Assembly (NCBI RefSeq): GCF_017742995.1
Contig: NZ_CP072425.1
Location: 2,170,001-2,234,000, forward strand
Direction: 5' to 3'
DNA length: 64,000 bases
Source: Pseudoalteromonas viridis
GTDB taxonomy: Bacteria; Pseudomonadota; Gammaproteobacteria; Enterobacterales; Alteromonadaceae
Numbering within the stretch: position 1 is the first letter of the stretch; each line of letters begins with the position of its first letter. The notes below the pieces were generated by a model, which saw only the letters and a list, made by a program, of their open reading frames with translations, made no database searches and had not been told where the DNA came from. The translations under genes were made by a program, and so were the position numbers. This document shows, piece by piece, positions 8,921 through 18,659 of the stretch.

Positions 8921-9985
8921 ATGATCCCACAACTCAACCGCCAGCATGATGCGCATATTCAGCACACCATAGATATGAAGACTAAGCCTCAGGGCGCTTT
9001 AGGCAAGCTCGAAACGCTGGCACATCAGCTGGTCACGATTTTAAGTCAGGGCATGGAGCACAGTCAGCTTGAAAGCGAAAGGCCAGATATTGTACGGCCT
9101 CAGATGCTAATCTTCGCAGGCGATCATGGCATTGCTGGGGAGGGCGTTTCCATTGCTCCCAGCGAGGTGACAGCGCAGATGGTGGCTAACTTTGCCACTG
9201 GTGGCGCGGCCATTAATGTCTTGTGCGCTCAGCTAGGTTGGCAGCTGAGTGTGATTGACTGTGGTATTTTAACGCCACCGGCGCCCGAGCTGAATGTGGT
9301 GTCACAGCGCCTTGGTAATATCACCCGGCCTTTGCACCTTGAACCCGCACTGAATGAAGCGCAGCTCGAGCAAGGGCTGGCATTGGGTCAAGAAGCGGTA
9401 AAGCCTGCACTGGCATCAGGCACTAACTTATTTGCATTGGGCGAAATGGGGATCGGCAACACCACCGCCGCGGCGGCCATTTTTTCTGCCCTGAGCGGGC
9501 TGACAAGTGCTGAAACAGTCGGGCGAGGCACCGGCGTCAGCGACGAGGTGGTAGAGAAAAAGCAACAACTTATTGAGCAGGCTTTGCGATTACATCGTGA
9601 TGCATTACATGACCCACGTGAAGTATTGCGCCGTTTAGGTGGATTTGAAATCTGTCAGATGGTCGGCGCCATGCTGGAGATTGCCCGTGCTCAGAAGATC
9701 GTTCTGGTGGACGGCTTTATTGCGACAGCCGCGGCCATGCTGGCCTATCGGATTGACCCTGCGTGTAAAGATTATATGGTTTTTGCCCATTGCTCGGGTG
9801 AGCAGGGGCATCAGGCGATGCTGAGCTGGCTAAATGTTGAGCCACTATTGAACCTGAAAATGCGGCTCGGCGAGGGCACCGGTGCCGCACTGGCTTTACC
9901 CCTGTGTCAAAGTGCGCTGGCGTTTTATTATCAGATGGCCAGCTTCGAAGCCGCGGCCGTCACTCAGGTGGTCGAAACCTCATGA
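8921..9985 (+). CDS. cobT: Nicotinate-nucleotide-dimethylbenzimidazole phosphoribosyltransferase
   Basis: CobT makes alpha-ribazole phosphate from nicotinate mononucleotide and dimethylbenzimidazole, supplying the lower ligand of cobalamin. The 354-residue protein has FAGDHGIAGEGVS (around residue 65), GEMGIGNTTAAAA (around residue 185), VDGFIATAAAM, and the C-terminal RLGEGTGAALAL whose Glu is the catalytic base in the family. CCGGAG precedes the ATG. Its TGA overlaps the cobS ATG (ATGA), tying the two nucleotide-loop genes together. Confidence 0.97.
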   Translation: MIPQLNRQHDAHIQHTIDMKTKPQGALGKLETLAHQLVTILSQGMEHSQLESERPDIVRPQMLIFAGDHGIAGEGVSIAPSEVTAQMVANFATGGAAINVLCAQLGWQLSVIDCGILTPPAPELNVVSQRLGNITRPLHLEPALNEAQLEQGLALGQEAVKPALASGTNLFALGEMGIGNTTAAAAIFSALSGLTSAETVGRGTGVSDEVVEKKQQLIEQALRLHRDALHDPREVLRRLGGFEICQMVGAMLEIARAQKIVLVDGFIATAAAMLAYRIDPACKDYMVFAHCSGEQGHQAMLSWLNVEPLLNLKMRLGEGTGAALALPLCQSALAFYYQMASFEAAAVTQVVETS

Positions 9986-10758
9986 ATGCGCTGAGACAAT
10001 TTAAACTGGCGGTGATTTTTCTGACCCGTATTCCCGTTAAAGTGACGGGCGAGGTCAGCAGTCAGGATATTAATCAGGCCAGTGGCTACTTTGCCTGGGT
10101 GGGCGTGTTACTGGGTGCTCTGCTGGCCCTTATCTACTTAGTGCTGAGCAGCTTCTTGCCCGCAGGCATGGCGGTATTGCTCACGCTTGGCGGCGGACTG
10201 CTGATCACCGGCGCATTCCATGAAGATGGCTTTGCCGATGTCTGGGACGGCTTTGGGGGCGGCTGGAGCGTGGCCGACAAGCTGGCCATTATGAAAGACA
10301 GCCGCCTTGGCACTTATGGTGCTGCCGCATTGACTATCTTGCTGCTTAGCAAATATCAGGCTTTACTGGCACTGAGTGAGCGCGCCCTGTATGTCTGCGG
10401 TGCGCTCATTCTTGCCCATGGCCTGAGCCGGGCTATGGCGACCAGCCTGATCGGTAAACTGGACTATGTGCAGGCGGATGCGCAAAGTAAAGTAAAGCCG
10501 GTTGCCCAGTTTCTTGCCCATGAAAGTAAGCAGTTACTCTACGTTTGTGGGCTGAGCTTGCTGATAGTGAGCTGGATAGCCGGGCTGTTCACGTTATGGC
10601 AAAGCATCGTGCTGCTTGGTGTACTTTGGCTATGCCGCACGATTTGTATTTACTGGTTTAAGCGTCAGCTCGGTGGGTATACCGGAGACTGTCTGGGCGC
10701 GGCGCAGCAACTGGGTGAGGTTACTGTGTATCTATTTTGTCTGGGTGTCTGGTTATGA
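9982..10758 (+). CDS. cobS: Adenosylcobinamide-GDP ribazoletransferase (cobalamin synthase)
   Basis: CobS joins adenosylcobinamide-GDP with alpha-ribazole (phosphate) at the inner membrane. The 258-residue form starting at the ATGA overlap with cobT is chosen. Visible motifs are FLTRIPV near the N-terminus, GAFHEDGFADVWDGFGGG around residue 75 (acidic metal-binding region) and IMKDSRLGTYGA. Several hydrophobic helices fit the known polytopic family. Confidence 0.95.
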   Translation: MNALRQFKLAVIFLTRIPVKVTGEVSSQDINQASGYFAWVGVLLGALLALIYLVLSSFLPAGMAVLLTLGGGLLITGAFHEDGFADVWDGFGGGWSVADKLAIMKDSRLGTYGAAALTILLLSKYQALLALSERALYVCGALILAHGLSRAMATSLIGKLDYVQADAQSKVKPVAQFLAHESKQLLYVCGLSLLIVSWIAGLFTLWQSIVLLGVLWLCRTICIYWFKRQLGGYTGDCLGAAQQLGEVTVYLFCLGVWL

Positions 10759-11297
10759 CTGGGCGGGTAGAATTGATCCTCGGCGGGGCTCGCTCAGGTA
10801 AAAGCAGATTAGGTGAGCAAAGGGCCGAGCGTTGGCTTAGGGACGGCAAAGTGGCCCGGTTATTTTATGTGGCCACGGCACACCCCGGGGATGAGGAAAT
10901 GGCCGCGCGGATAGCCCATCATCAGGCAACGCGCACCAGTTATTGGCAGCTCATCGAGGAACCCTGGGCACTGGATCAGGTTCTAAGCACGCTTGGCCCC
11001 GATGATGGCGTATTGATTGACTGCCTGACTTTATGGCTAACCACAGCGCTGTGCGACTACAGCGACTCGGCATTTCAACACAAGCGTGCGGCGCTGCTGA
11101 GTGCGCTGAAATCCAGCCATGCACAGGTGATCCTGATCAGCAATGAAGTAGGTCACGGCATAGTGCCGCTTGGAGAGCTGAGTCGCCGTTTTGTTGATGA
11201 AGCAGGCTGGTTACATCAGGACATTGCCGCATTGGCGGATAAAGTCGATTTTGTGATGGCGGGTCTGCCGTTGACGCTTAAAGGAGGGGAGATATGA
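10755..11297 (+). CDS. cobU: Bifunctional adenosylcobinamide kinase / adenosylcobinamide-phosphate guanylyltransferase
   Basis: CobU phosphorylates adenosylcobinamide and then attaches GMP, giving the substrate of CobS. The P-loop [12 protein letters not shown] is near the N-terminus, [17 protein letters not shown] follows, and LIDCLTLWL and NEVGHGIVP are typical of the family. The start at 10755 uses the ATGA overlap with cobS; an ATG at 10737 would add six residues. The length of 180 is normal. It overlaps cobQ by four bases. Confidence 0.95.
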   Translation: MTGRVELILGGARSGKSRLGEQRAERWLRDGKVARLFYVATAHPGDEEMAARIAHHQATRTSYWQLIEEPWALDQVLSTLGPDDGVLIDCLTLWLTTALCDYSDSAFQHKRAALLSALKSSHAQVILISNEVGHGIVPLGELSRRFVDEAGWLHQDIAALADKVDFVMAGLPLTLKGGEI

Positions 11298-12775
11298 ATA
11301 CGTTAATGGTGCAGGGCACCACCTCTGATGCGGGTAAAAGCACGCTGGTAGCGGGCTTGTGCCGGGCATTCCAGCGCCGTGGCGTTAAGGTCGTTCCGTT
11401 TAAACCACAAAATATGGCACTGAACAGTGCGGTCACGCCAGATGGTGGCGAGATTGGCCGGGCTCAGGCGCTACAGGCCATAGCCGCCAAGGTGCCGCTC
11501 AGTACCGACCTCAACCCCATCTTACTTAAGCCGAATTCAGATACCGGTGCGCAGGTAATCGTACATGGCCGGGCGCTGAGCAACATGGAAGCGGCGGGCT
11601 ATCACGACTACAAAAAGGTCGCGATGCAGGCTGTGCTGACTTCACACCAAAGGCTCAGCGAACAGTACGCCTTATGTGTGGTAGAAGGAGCCGGAAGCCC
11701 GGCGGAAATTAATCTGCGAGAGAACGACATTGCTAACATGGGGTTTGCCTGTGAGGTAGATTGCCCGGTGATCATCATTGCCGACATCGACAAGGGCGGT
11801 GTGTTTGCTCACCTGGTTGGTACCCTGGCACTGCTGAGTGAGTATGAGCAATCCCTGGTTAAGGGGTTTGTGATCAATCGCTTTCGCGGCGATATTGCCT
11901 TACTGCAAAGTGGTCTGGACTGGCTGGAGCAGCATACCGGTAAACCTGTATTGGGCGTGCTGCCTTACCTGCATGACCTGGCACTGGATGCCGAAGATGC
12001 CGTGACTATGGCCAATCGCATCGACTGCCCCGAGGTCAAAGTGGCGGTACTGTTACTGCCACATATTAGTAATCACACCGACTTTGATACCCTGCGATTA
12101 GACCCCAAAGTGGACCTGCGTTATGTGCGCCACACCGAAACCATAGGCGCAGCCGACTTGGTGATCATTCCCGGCAGTAAAAATGTCCTTAATGACCTGG
12201 CTTTTTTGCGCGCAGAAGGCTGGGACCATGAGCTGCAACGCCATGTGCGTTACGGCGGCAAGGTACTTGGGATCTGTGGTGGATTCCAAATGCTGGGCAA
12301 TAGCATTTGCGATCCGGAGCAGATCGAATCGACGCTCGGCACTATTAAAGGCCTGGGACTGGCGGAATTTGATACCAAACTGACGCGCAATAAAACCCTG
12401 ACTCAGGTGCAGGCAAACTGCCTTTTAAACGCACAGCAAACGCCATTGAATGGCTATGAGATCCACTGCGGGATCAGTCAGGGCCCGGCACTGGCGCGGC
12501 CATTTATACAGTTTGTTGCACATCCATCTAGGTGGCAAACCGATGGCTTTATCAGTGAGGACAACCAGCTGGCGGGCACCTATCTGCACGGCTTATTTGA
12601 TAGTCCCGAGGGGTTAACCTGTGTATTGCTCTGGGCAAGCGAAGGTCGCTACAGTGGTGGCGGATTCAATCTGGCTGAGCACCGGGAGCAGCAACTTGAG
12701 CGGCTGGCAGATATGTGCGAAACCCATTTAGACATAGATAAAATTCTGGCAATTAGTGAGCAGAGGACAACATGA
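11294..12775 (+). CDS. cobQ: Adenosylcobyric acid synthase (glutamine-hydrolysing)
   Basis: CobQ amidates four side chains of adenosylcobyrinic acid a,c-diamide with glutamine-derived ammonia. The 493-residue protein has a BioD-like N-terminal ATPase domain ([14 protein letters not shown], residues 8-21; KPQNMALNS) and a C-terminal class-I amidotransferase domain with the nucleophile in [10 protein letters not shown] and the late His in TYLHGLFD. It is embedded in the cob operon by 4-base overlaps on both sides. No earlier corrin-ring genes are seen in the window. Confidence 0.96.
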   Translation: MNTLMVQGTTSDAGKSTLVAGLCRAFQRRGVKVVPFKPQNMALNSAVTPDGGEIGRAQALQAIAAKVPLSTDLNPILLKPNSDTGAQVIVHGRALSNMEAAGYHDYKKVAMQAVLTSHQRLSEQYALCVVEGAGSPAEINLRENDIANMGFACEVDCPVIIIADIDKGGVFAHLVGTLALLSEYEQSLVKGFVINRFRGDIALLQSGLDWLEQHTGKPVLGVLPYLHDLALDAEDAVTMANRIDCPEVKVAVLLLPHISNHTDFDTLRLDPKVDLRYVRHTETIGAADLVIIPGSKNVLNDLAFLRAEGWDHELQRHVRYGGKVLGICGGFQMLGNSICDPEQIESTLGTIKGLGLAEFDTKLTRNKTLTQVQANCLLNAQQTPLNGYEIHCGISQGPALARPFIQFVAHPSRWQTDGFISEDNQLAGTYLHGLFDSPEGLTCVLLWASEGRYSGGGFNLAEHREQQLERLADMCETHLDIDKILAISEQRTT

Positions 12776-13371
12776 GCGAACACAATCAGGACAAACACAA
12801 GGCAAGACAGCAAAAAGTAAAAGCGCAGGTCGATGCCAAAATCGAACAGGCACAGGAAGAAAAAGGCATTTTGCAGGTCATCACCGGCAATGGCAAAGGT
12901 AAGTCGACTTCAGGATTTGGCACCGTGGCCCGCTGCGTGGGCCACGGCATGAATGCAGCGGTTGTGCAGTTTATTAAAGGCATGTGGGAGTGCGGCGAGC
13001 GTAACTTGCTGGAGCGTGCGGGTGTGCCGTTTGCCGTTATGAAGACAGGCTTTACCTGGGAGACACAAAACCGTGAAACGGATACTCAGGCGGCACAGGC
13101 CACCTGGCAACAGGCAAAGCTGTGGTTGCAAGACGAGAGTATCGACCTGGTGCTGCTGGATGAGCTCACTTATATGGTCAGCTATGACTATCTTGATTTG
13201 GATGAAGTGATTGAAGCGCTGGAAAATCGCCCCGCGATGCAGTCGGTGATCATCACCGGCCGTGGTGCACATCGTCGCCTGACTGAACTGGCCGATACCG
13301 TCAGTGAAGTGCGCAATGTGAAACACGCGTTTGAAGCGGGGATCAAAGCACAAAAAGGATTCGACTTCTGA
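12772..13371 (+). CDS. cobO: Cob(I)yrinic acid a,c-diamide adenosyltransferase
   Basis: This CobA/CobO/BtuR-type enzyme transfers the adenosyl group of ATP to cob(I)alamin or corrinoid precursors. The P-loop [12 protein letters not shown] is at residues 40-51, after an N-terminal basic, probably helical extension. [27 protein letters not shown] and [11 protein letters not shown] are typical of the family. The length of 199 matches E. coli BtuR. It overlaps cobQ by ATGA and btuF by one base (TGATG). Confidence 0.95.
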   Translation: MSEHNQDKHKARQQKVKAQVDAKIEQAQEEKGILQVITGNGKGKSTSGFGTVARCVGHGMNAAVVQFIKGMWECGERNLLERAGVPFAVMKTGFTWETQNRETDTQAAQATWQQAKLWLQDESIDLVLLDELTYMVSYDYLDLDEVIEALENRPAMQSVIITGRGAHRRLTELADTVSEVRNVKHAFEAGIKAQKGFDF

Positions 13372-14249
13372 TGAACAAGGTCTTTGTCATCTGGCTGAGT
13401 ATGGTGTTCTTGTTGACTGCGATTTCAGCGAGCGCAGATGATAGCTCCGCGCCGCCTGCCAAACGGATTGTGGCTTTGGCACCACATATCGTCGAGAACC
13501 TATATGCCATTGGCGCAGGGGAGCGCATCGTCGGCACAGTGGAATACGCGGATTATCCGGCTGAGGCCAATCAGATCCCACGTATTGGTGGTTATCATGG
13601 CATTGCACTGGAGAAGTTGCTGGCTTTGTCGCCTGATCTGGTAATTGCCTGGCAGGGGGGCAATCAACAAGCTGACCTGGATAAGCTTGAGCAGCTCGGC
13701 ATCAAAGTGGTGTACAGCGAAACCAAAGATTTAAAACAGATCCCGCACTCGCTGCGCTGGCTGGGCCGATTAACCGCGTTGAAAGAAAACGCTGAGCAAG
13801 TGGCTCGGCGCTTTGAGCAAGGCCTGGAAAAATTGCAGGAACGTTATCGCTCGGCCGCACCTGTGTCTGTTTTTTACCAGCTTTGGCCTGCGCCTATGAT
13901 GACGGTCAATGGCACCACCTGGATCCATCAAACCCTGGAGGTGTGCGGGGCCAGTAATGTGTTTGCCGATGCCACCACGGCATATCCGCAGATCAGTATC
14001 GAGAACGTGCTACATACAAAGCCACAGGTGATAGTGATCCCGCAGGAAAAGTCCAAAAAAGCGCAGCCAAAAATAGACTGGCACAACTGGCCAGAAATCC
14101 CGGCTGCCAAGCATCAGCAATACATAGAAGTGAATGCCGACCTATTACACCGATATACCAGTCGGGTGCTTGAAGGGCTGGGCGGATTATGTGATAAACT
14201 GGATGCTTCGCGAACTTACTATCAGAAACTCACAACCACAGAGAACTAA
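13371..14249 (+). CDS. btuF: Periplasmic cobalamin-binding protein of the BtuCDF importer
   Basis: The 292-residue protein has an N-terminal signal peptide (cleavage near SASA, residue 22) and the class-III periplasmic binding fold: [45 protein letters not shown], then a second lobe with GASNVFADA and [17 protein letters not shown]. BtuF captures cobalamin in the periplasm and hands it to BtuC/BtuD, encoded at the start of the same operon. It is the last cob-operon gene; ung begins two bases after its stop and may be co-transcribed. Confidence 0.92.
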   Translation: MNKVFVIWLSMVFLLTAISASADDSSAPPAKRIVALAPHIVENLYAIGAGERIVGTVEYADYPAEANQIPRIGGYHGIALEKLLALSPDLVIAWQGGNQQADLDKLEQLGIKVVYSETKDLKQIPHSLRWLGRLTALKENAEQVARRFEQGLEKLQERYRSAAPVSVFYQLWPAPMMTVNGTTWIHQTLEVCGASNVFADATTAYPQISIENVLHTKPQVIVIPQEKSKKAQPKIDWHNWPEIPAAKHQQYIEVNADLLHRYTSRVLEGLGGLCDKLDASRTYYQKLTTTEN

Positions 14250-14251
14250 AT

Positions 14252-14911
14252 ATGACAACCTGGAGTGACGTGCTCGGGCACGAAAAACAACAAGCGTATT
14301 TTCAGGACACCCTAAACTATGTTGCCGAGCGTCGGGCGCAGGGCGTCACCGTCTATCCTCCTGAGGACTTTGTGTTTGAGGCGTTCAAGGCGACCCCTTT
14401 TGATCAGGTCAAAGTGGTGATCCTGGGACAGGACCCTTACCACGGGCCAGATCAGGCTCACGGACTGTGTTTCTCTGTGTTGCCAGGCGTCAAGGCGCCG
14501 CCGTCGCTGGCCAACATGTACAAAGAACTGGCACAAGACATCTCGGGCTTTCAGATCCCTGACCACGGCTATTTGCTGCCCTGGGCAGAGCAGGGCGTAC
14601 TGCTGCTTAACACCGTACTGACGGTGGAGCAGGGACAGGCACACTCGCACAAGCATCTCGGCTGGGAGCGCTTTACTGACGCCGTGATTGCACAGCTTAA
14701 CCAACACAGCGAAGGGGTTATCTTCTTGCTGTGGGGCGCGCATGCACAAAAGAAAGGTAAGGCAATTGACCAGCAACGTCATCACGTGTTGCACGCACCT
14801 CACCCGTCTCCGCTGTCAGCGCACCGTGGTTTTTTCGGCTGTCAGCACTTCTCGCAAACCAATACGCTATTGCAAAGCATGGGCAAAACGCCCATCAACT
14901 GGCAAGTCTGA
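14252..14911 (+). CDS. ung: Uracil-DNA glycosylase
   Basis: Ung removes uracil from DNA as the first step of base-excision repair. Family-1 motifs are complete: [14 protein letters not shown] with the catalytic Asp, [27 protein letters not shown], and [14 protein letters not shown] with the catalytic His. The length of 219 is normal. It sits two bases after btuF, so part of its expression may depend on the B12 operon transcript, and it ends before a strong terminator. Confidence 0.97.
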   Translation: MTTWSDVLGHEKQQAYFQDTLNYVAERRAQGVTVYPPEDFVFEAFKATPFDQVKVVILGQDPYHGPDQAHGLCFSVLPGVKAPPSLANMYKELAQDISGFQIPDHGYLLPWAEQGVLLLNTVLTVEQGQAHSHKHLGWERFTDAVIAQLNQHSEGVIFLLWGAHAQKKGKAIDQQRHHVLHAPHPSPLSAHRGFFGCQHFSQTNTLLQSMGKTPINWQV

Positions 14912-14925
14912 GCTTAAACTTAAGC

Positions 14926-14958
14926 AACAAAAAAGGCGCAAAATGCGCCTTTTTTGTT
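14926..14958. terminator. Bidirectional terminator between ung and the DUF3545 gene
   Basis: A perfect stem pairs AACAAAAAAGGCGCA (14926-14940) with TGCGCCTTTTTTGTT (14944-14958) around an AAA loop. With T-runs on both strands it can end ung on the plus strand and the convergent small gene on the minus strand; its right end overlaps that gene's stop codon. Confidence 0.92.
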
Positions 14959-15148
14959 AAATAAAGTCAAGTTCGTCCAGGTCAATGCTGTCTGCGAAGA
15001 TATCCAGTTCTTCCAATTCCTTACGCAGGCGTTGTTTGTCTTTCAGCGCTTCAATTTCACGCCACTTTCTTTTTTTGCCTTTAGATGAGGTTCTTCTCTT
15101 TGGTGCAGGACTTTCTAGTGTTGAAATAAAATCGTCTAGGCTATCCAT
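14957..15148 (-). CDS. DUF3545 family small protein
   Basis: The 63-residue product is strongly charged: an N-terminal MDSLDDFIST, a basic middle (KRRTSSKGKKRKW) and the stretch REIEALKDKQRLRKELEEL characteristic of the DUF3545 family of marine gammaproteobacteria. No function is established. The basic patch and predicted coiled coil could bind nucleic acid or a partner protein, but this is only inference. AGGAGA lies 6 bases before the ATG, a strong sign that it is translated. Confidence 0.82.
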   Translation of the reverse strand: MDSLDDFISTLESPAPKRRTSSKGKKRKWREIEALKDKQRLRKELEELDIFADSIDLDELDFI

Positions 15149-15400
15149 GAATTTCTCCTATTGATGTACTAACCTCAAAGATTTGTGTTTACGCATTACC
15201 CAATTTGAATGAAAAACACACTTCAAGTAATGCTGGTATACCACAGACAAGAGAAAAGTAAAATAAAAATGTGTCTGGCAGGTTAAAAGCAGGTGACAGT
15301 TTGATGAAGCTCAAATTTGCTTCAAGTTATGCGCAAGTCAGGAAAATAAAGCGCTGGCGGGCAGGGAGGCGCAGAGCGAAGTGATAAATCGTCGGGAATA
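15149..15400. other. Intergenic region upstream of the DUF3545 gene
   Basis: AT-rich leader with no convincing ORF. It must hold the promoter of the small DUF3545 gene and the downstream end of the tal transcript. No RNA gene was recognised. Confidence 0.5.
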
Positions 15401-15428
15401 AAAAAACGCCACACAAGGTGGCGTTTTT
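15401..15428 (-). terminator. Intrinsic terminator of tal
   Basis: The stem AAAAACGCCAC/GTGGCGTTTTT (15402-15412 with 15418-15428) with an ACAAG loop lies 20 bases past the tal stop on the minus strand and ends in a T-run in that direction. Confidence 0.9.
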
Positions 15429-15447
15429 CGCATTATATGCTTTTTGC

Positions 15448-16398
15448 TTATAGCGCTTTGAAGCGTGCTTCCAGGGTTTCCTGAGCCGCAGCAAAGGCAC
15501 GAATACCTTCAGCCAGCTTTTCTGTGGCCATGGCATCCTGGTTGTGCAACCAGCGGAACTCGCTTTCGCTCAGAGGGGCTGGTTTCGCAACAACCTCATA
15601 CTCGCTATCCAGCAGGTAATCTTCTGCAGCTGGTAGCTCTCCCAGCTCTTCTAGCAGTGCCGGGCTGATAGTCAGCTTGTCACAGCCGGTCAGTGCAACA
15701 ATCTCGCCGGTGTTACGGAAGCTGGCACCCATCACAACTGTGTTGTAGCCGTGACGTTTGTAGAATTCAAAAATACTGCGTACAGACTGTACACCTGGAT
15801 CTTGTAGTGGATCAGTCGGCTTTTCCAGGCCATTGGCCACGTGCCAGTCCAGAATTCGGCCAACAAATGGCGAGATCAGGAACACGTTTGCGTCGGCACA
15901 TGCACGGGCCTGCGCCTGGCTGAATAGCAGGGTCAGGTTACATTTAATTCCTTGCTTTTCCAGAGTTTCAGCGGCTTTGATGCCTTCCCAGGTAGAAGCA
16001 ATTTTAATTAAAATCTTGTCTTTGCTGACACCCAGCTGCTCATAGAGCGCCAGTAGCTGCTGTGCTTTGGCAATGGTCGCTTCGGTATCAAACGATAAGC
16101 GTGCATCGACTTCGGTTGAGATATAGCCAGGTACAATATTGGCAATCTCTTTACCAATCAGTACGGCAAAGTAGTCACAAGCCAGTTCCAGTTGTTGTGC
16201 CGCGTCGTCATGCTGACTTTTGGCGTAATCCCAGGCCGCTTTCAGGTAATCCTGATAAGCAGGCATTTCGGCTGCTTTTAAAAGCAGAGACGGGTTAGTG
16301 GTGGCATCTTCCGGTTGGTGTTTACGGATTGCCTCGATATCTCCGGTGTCGGCGACGATAGATGAATGCTGTTTTAGCCTATCTAATGCTGAAGTCAT
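15448..16398 (-). CDS. tal: Transaldolase
   Basis: Transaldolase of the non-oxidative pentose phosphate pathway moves a dihydroxyacetone unit between sugar phosphates. The start at 16398 ([15 protein letters not shown]) follows GAGGA and matches the E. coli TalB N-terminus; an in-frame ATG at 16419 adds seven residues. Motifs are [13 protein letters not shown] (residues 35-47), [16 protein letters not shown] with the Schiff-base Lys, [12 protein letters not shown] and [11 protein letters not shown]. The length of 316 is normal. A strong terminator follows. Confidence 0.95.
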   Translation of the reverse strand: MTSALDRLKQHSSIVADTGDIEAIRKHQPEDATTNPSLLLKAAEMPAYQDYLKAAWDYAKSQHDDAAQQLELACDYFAVLIGKEIANIVPGYISTEVDARLSFDTEATIAKAQQLLALYEQLGVSKDKILIKIASTWEGIKAAETLEKQGIKCNLTLLFSQAQARACADANVFLISPFVGRILDWHVANGLEKPTDPLQDPGVQSVRSIFEFYKRHGYNTVVMGASFRNTGEIVALTGCDKLTISPALLEELGELPAAEDYLLDSEYEVVAKPAPLSESEFRWLHNQDAMATEKLAEGIRAFAAAQETLEARFKAL

Positions 16399-16462
16399 GC
16401 TGTCCTCATTCCAATTCATAGCAGCGTGTCAAAAAGTCTACTTTTCCTATGTTGCATTACCG

Positions 16463-16482
16463 TGACCTGTGTGAATAGGTCA
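16463..16482. promoter_or_regulatory. Inverted repeat TGACC-N10-GGTCA upstream of tal
   Basis: A perfect 5-bp inverted repeat (16463-16467 and 16478-16482) lies 65 bases upstream of the tal start, in the tal-yaaA divergent region. The symmetry suggests a dimeric regulator site, but no regulator is identified. The rest of the 300-base region (16399-16698) holds no convincing gene. Confidence 0.3.
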
Positions 16483-16698
16483 TATGTCCGTATTTGCGAG
16501 GTCGCTTCACGAGAAAATCCGAATGCTGGATGCAAGAGCGCACTTCGTCAGTCGGGGTTTGCGTGACGAACTGCAAACAGGCTGGTCTGCCAGCAACTGG
16601 GCAAGCAGTGTCGAACCCCCGCAGAATATTGCGCTTGCGCTCACCGGGGGATAGTGTTGAAATTGACATTTATCAATAGTTAAGTCAATAGGCAGGCC

Positions 16699-17478
16699 AT
16701 GATCACTCTCGTTTCTCCGGCAAAAAATCTCGATTATGATACTCCGGCGCACACCGCGCGTTTTACCCAGCCCGAACTGCTCACACACAGTGAAGAATTG
16801 ATCCACGTGTGTCGTGACTTATCACCGCAACAGATAGGCACGCTGATGAAGATCAGCGACAAGCTGGCGGGTCTGAATGCGGCGCGCTTTGCCGACTGGT
16901 CGCAGCCTTTTACCCCCGACAATGCCAAACAGGCTGTACTGGCGTTTAATGGCGATGTGTACACCGGCCTGGATGCGGCCAGTATGGATGACGCAACACT
17001 GGACTATGCACAGCAGCATTTGCGTATTTTGTCTGGCCTCTATGGCGTGCTTAAGCCACTTGATCTGATGCAGGCATATCGTCTGGAAATGGGTACTAAG
17101 TTGGATAATCCTCGCGGTAAAAACCTCTATGAATTCTGGGGCCGTATCATTGCCGACAAGCTTAACGAAGCGCTGGAAGCGGCTAATAGTCAGGTGCTGA
17201 TCAATCTGGCATCGAATGAATACTTTAAAGCGGTAGATAAAAAGGCATTGAAGGCCGAGATCATCTCACCGGTATTCAAAGACTGCAAAAATGGTCAGTT
17301 TAAGGTCATTAGTTTCTATGCCAAAAAAGCCCGCGGTATGATGGCGCGCTACATTCTGGACAACCAGGTCGAGTCTCCCGAGGCATTAAAAGCGTTTGAT
17401 GTGGCTGGTTACTACTACAGCGAAGAAGCCACCCAAAAAGCCAGTGAGCCGGTGTTTTTACGCGCTGAGCAAAACTAA
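16699..17478 (+). CDS. yaaA: Peroxide stress protein YaaA
   Basis: YaaA (DUF328) lowers free intracellular iron and limits DNA damage during hydrogen peroxide stress in E. coli. The 259-residue product begins [14 protein letters not shown], and contains [29 protein letters not shown] and [13 protein letters not shown], all typical of the family. The ATG is preceded by GGCAGG. The MFS gene follows after 5 bases, so they are probably co-transcribed. Being next to tal is common in enteric bacteria too. Confidence 0.95.
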   Translation: MITLVSPAKNLDYDTPAHTARFTQPELLTHSEELIHVCRDLSPQQIGTLMKISDKLAGLNAARFADWSQPFTPDNAKQAVLAFNGDVYTGLDAASMDDATLDYAQQHLRILSGLYGVLKPLDLMQAYRLEMGTKLDNPRGKNLYEFWGRIIADKLNEALEAANSQVLINLASNEYFKAVDKKALKAEIISPVFKDCKNGQFKVISFYAKKARGMMARYILDNQVESPEALKAFDVAGYYYSEEATQKASEPVFLRAEQN

Positions 17479-17483
17479 GCGGG

Positions 17484-18659
17484 ATGAATAAAAATGTCTT
17501 GCTGCTGGCCTGCTGTCAGGGCCTGATCACCACAGGCAATATTCTGCTGGTGACCATCTCTGCGCTGGTGGGGCAGCTGCTCAGCCCGTCGGCGGCGCTG
17601 ACCACTTTGCCTGTGGCGATGCAGATGGCCGGGCTATTGATGGCGACCATTCCGGCCTCGCTGATCATGGCTAAAACTGGTCGCAGATTGGGTTTCTCGC
17701 TGGGTAATCTGGTCGGGATCAGCGGCACCTTGCTGGGTGTCTGGGCGCTCAGAGAAAGTCATTTTGCCCTGTTTTGTGTGGCGACCACTTTAATTGGTAT
17801 CGGCACTGGTTTTGCCACCTTGTATCGATTTGCGGCCATAGAGGCCAGTGACAAGCCCGCTACGGCCATTTCGACCATTATGGCCAGTGGTGTGGTGGCA
17901 GCGATTTTAGGGCCGAACCTGGCCGTCTGGGTCAATGAGGTGTATCCGGCACTTAATTATGCTAATTCATTTGTTGCGCTTAGCGGCTTGTATGTGCTCG
18001 CCTTGCTGCTCCTGCAGGGCGTACGCTTTACGGAAGTGGATCCACATACCACTGATGCACCCGCCCGGACCCTGAAAGAAATCGTAGCACAGAAGCAATT
18101 TCAGCTGGCGGTGCTGGTGGCCATGATCAGTTATTCCGTGATGAATTTTTTGATGACAGCAACGCCGCTGGCCATGCATCGTCATGGATTTGATCTGGCA
18201 GATTCCGCACTGGTGATTGAGTGGCATGTGCTGGGCATGTTCCTGCCATCTTTCTTTACTGGCAAGCTGATTGAACGCTTCGGGGCACGCGTCATGATCC
18301 TGTTGGGCTGTGTGTTGTATCTGGCGAGTGCCGGTATTAACCTGCTGGGCGTGAGCCACTGGCATTTTTTACTGGCCTTATTTGCCCTGGGCGTAGGCTG
18401 GAACTTTATGTTTATCAGCGCCACGCAATTGGTCAGTCAGACGTATGCGCCGCAGGAGCGTGCCAAGGCACAAGCCTGTAATGAATTTCTGGTCTTCAGC
18501 ATGGTAGTGGCATCCTCACTGAGTGCAGGTTTTCTGGAAGCCACGATAGGCTGGCAGACGCTTAACCTGTGGAGCATGCCTGTGGTGCTGGCCGCTTTTA
18601 TAGCCACCCTTGTGCTGTCCAGAGGTAGTGTTACACCTGCACGTTTACCGGTAGGCTGA
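17484..18659 (+). CDS. Major facilitator superfamily transporter
   Basis: The 391-residue protein is very hydrophobic, with about twelve membrane helices in two halves. The loop MAKTGRRLGFSLGN after helix 2 resembles the MFS signature G-x-x-x-D/K-R-x-G-R-R. HVLGMFLPSFFTGKLIERFGARVMI in the second half is its counterpart. The substrate cannot be read from sequence; drug or small-metabolite efflux is common in this group. It lies 5 bases after yaaA and its 3' end overlaps the convergent minus-strand gene by 29 bases. Confidence 0.85.
   Translation: MNKNVLLLACCQGLITTGNILLVTISALVGQLLSPSAALTTLPVAMQMAGLLMATIPASLIMAKTGRRLGFSLGNLVGISGTLLGVWALRESHFALFCVATTLIGIGTGFATLYRFAAIEASDKPATAISTIMASGVVAAILGPNLAVWVNEVYPALNYANSFVALSGLYVLALLLLQGVRFTEVDPHTTDAPARTLKEIVAQKQFQLAVLVAMISYSVMNFLMTATPLAMHRHGFDLADSALVIEWHVLGMFLPSFFTGKLIERFGARVMILLGCVLYLASAGINLLGVSHWHFLLALFALGVGWNFMFISATQLVSQTYAPQERAKAQACNEFLVFSMVVASSLSAGFLEATIGWQTLNLWSMPVVLAAFIATLVLSRGSVTPARLPVG

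Noticed and set aside
12910..13353. Minus-strand ORF of 147 codons opposite cobO
   Set aside because: Antisense to a clear adenosyltransferase gene; product is His/Leu-rich low-quality sequence without a start signal.
16457..16669. Minus-strand ORF of 70 codons between tal and yaaA
   Set aside because: No Shine-Dalgarno before its start, no recognisable family, and the region is the expected divergent promoter area of tal and yaaA.
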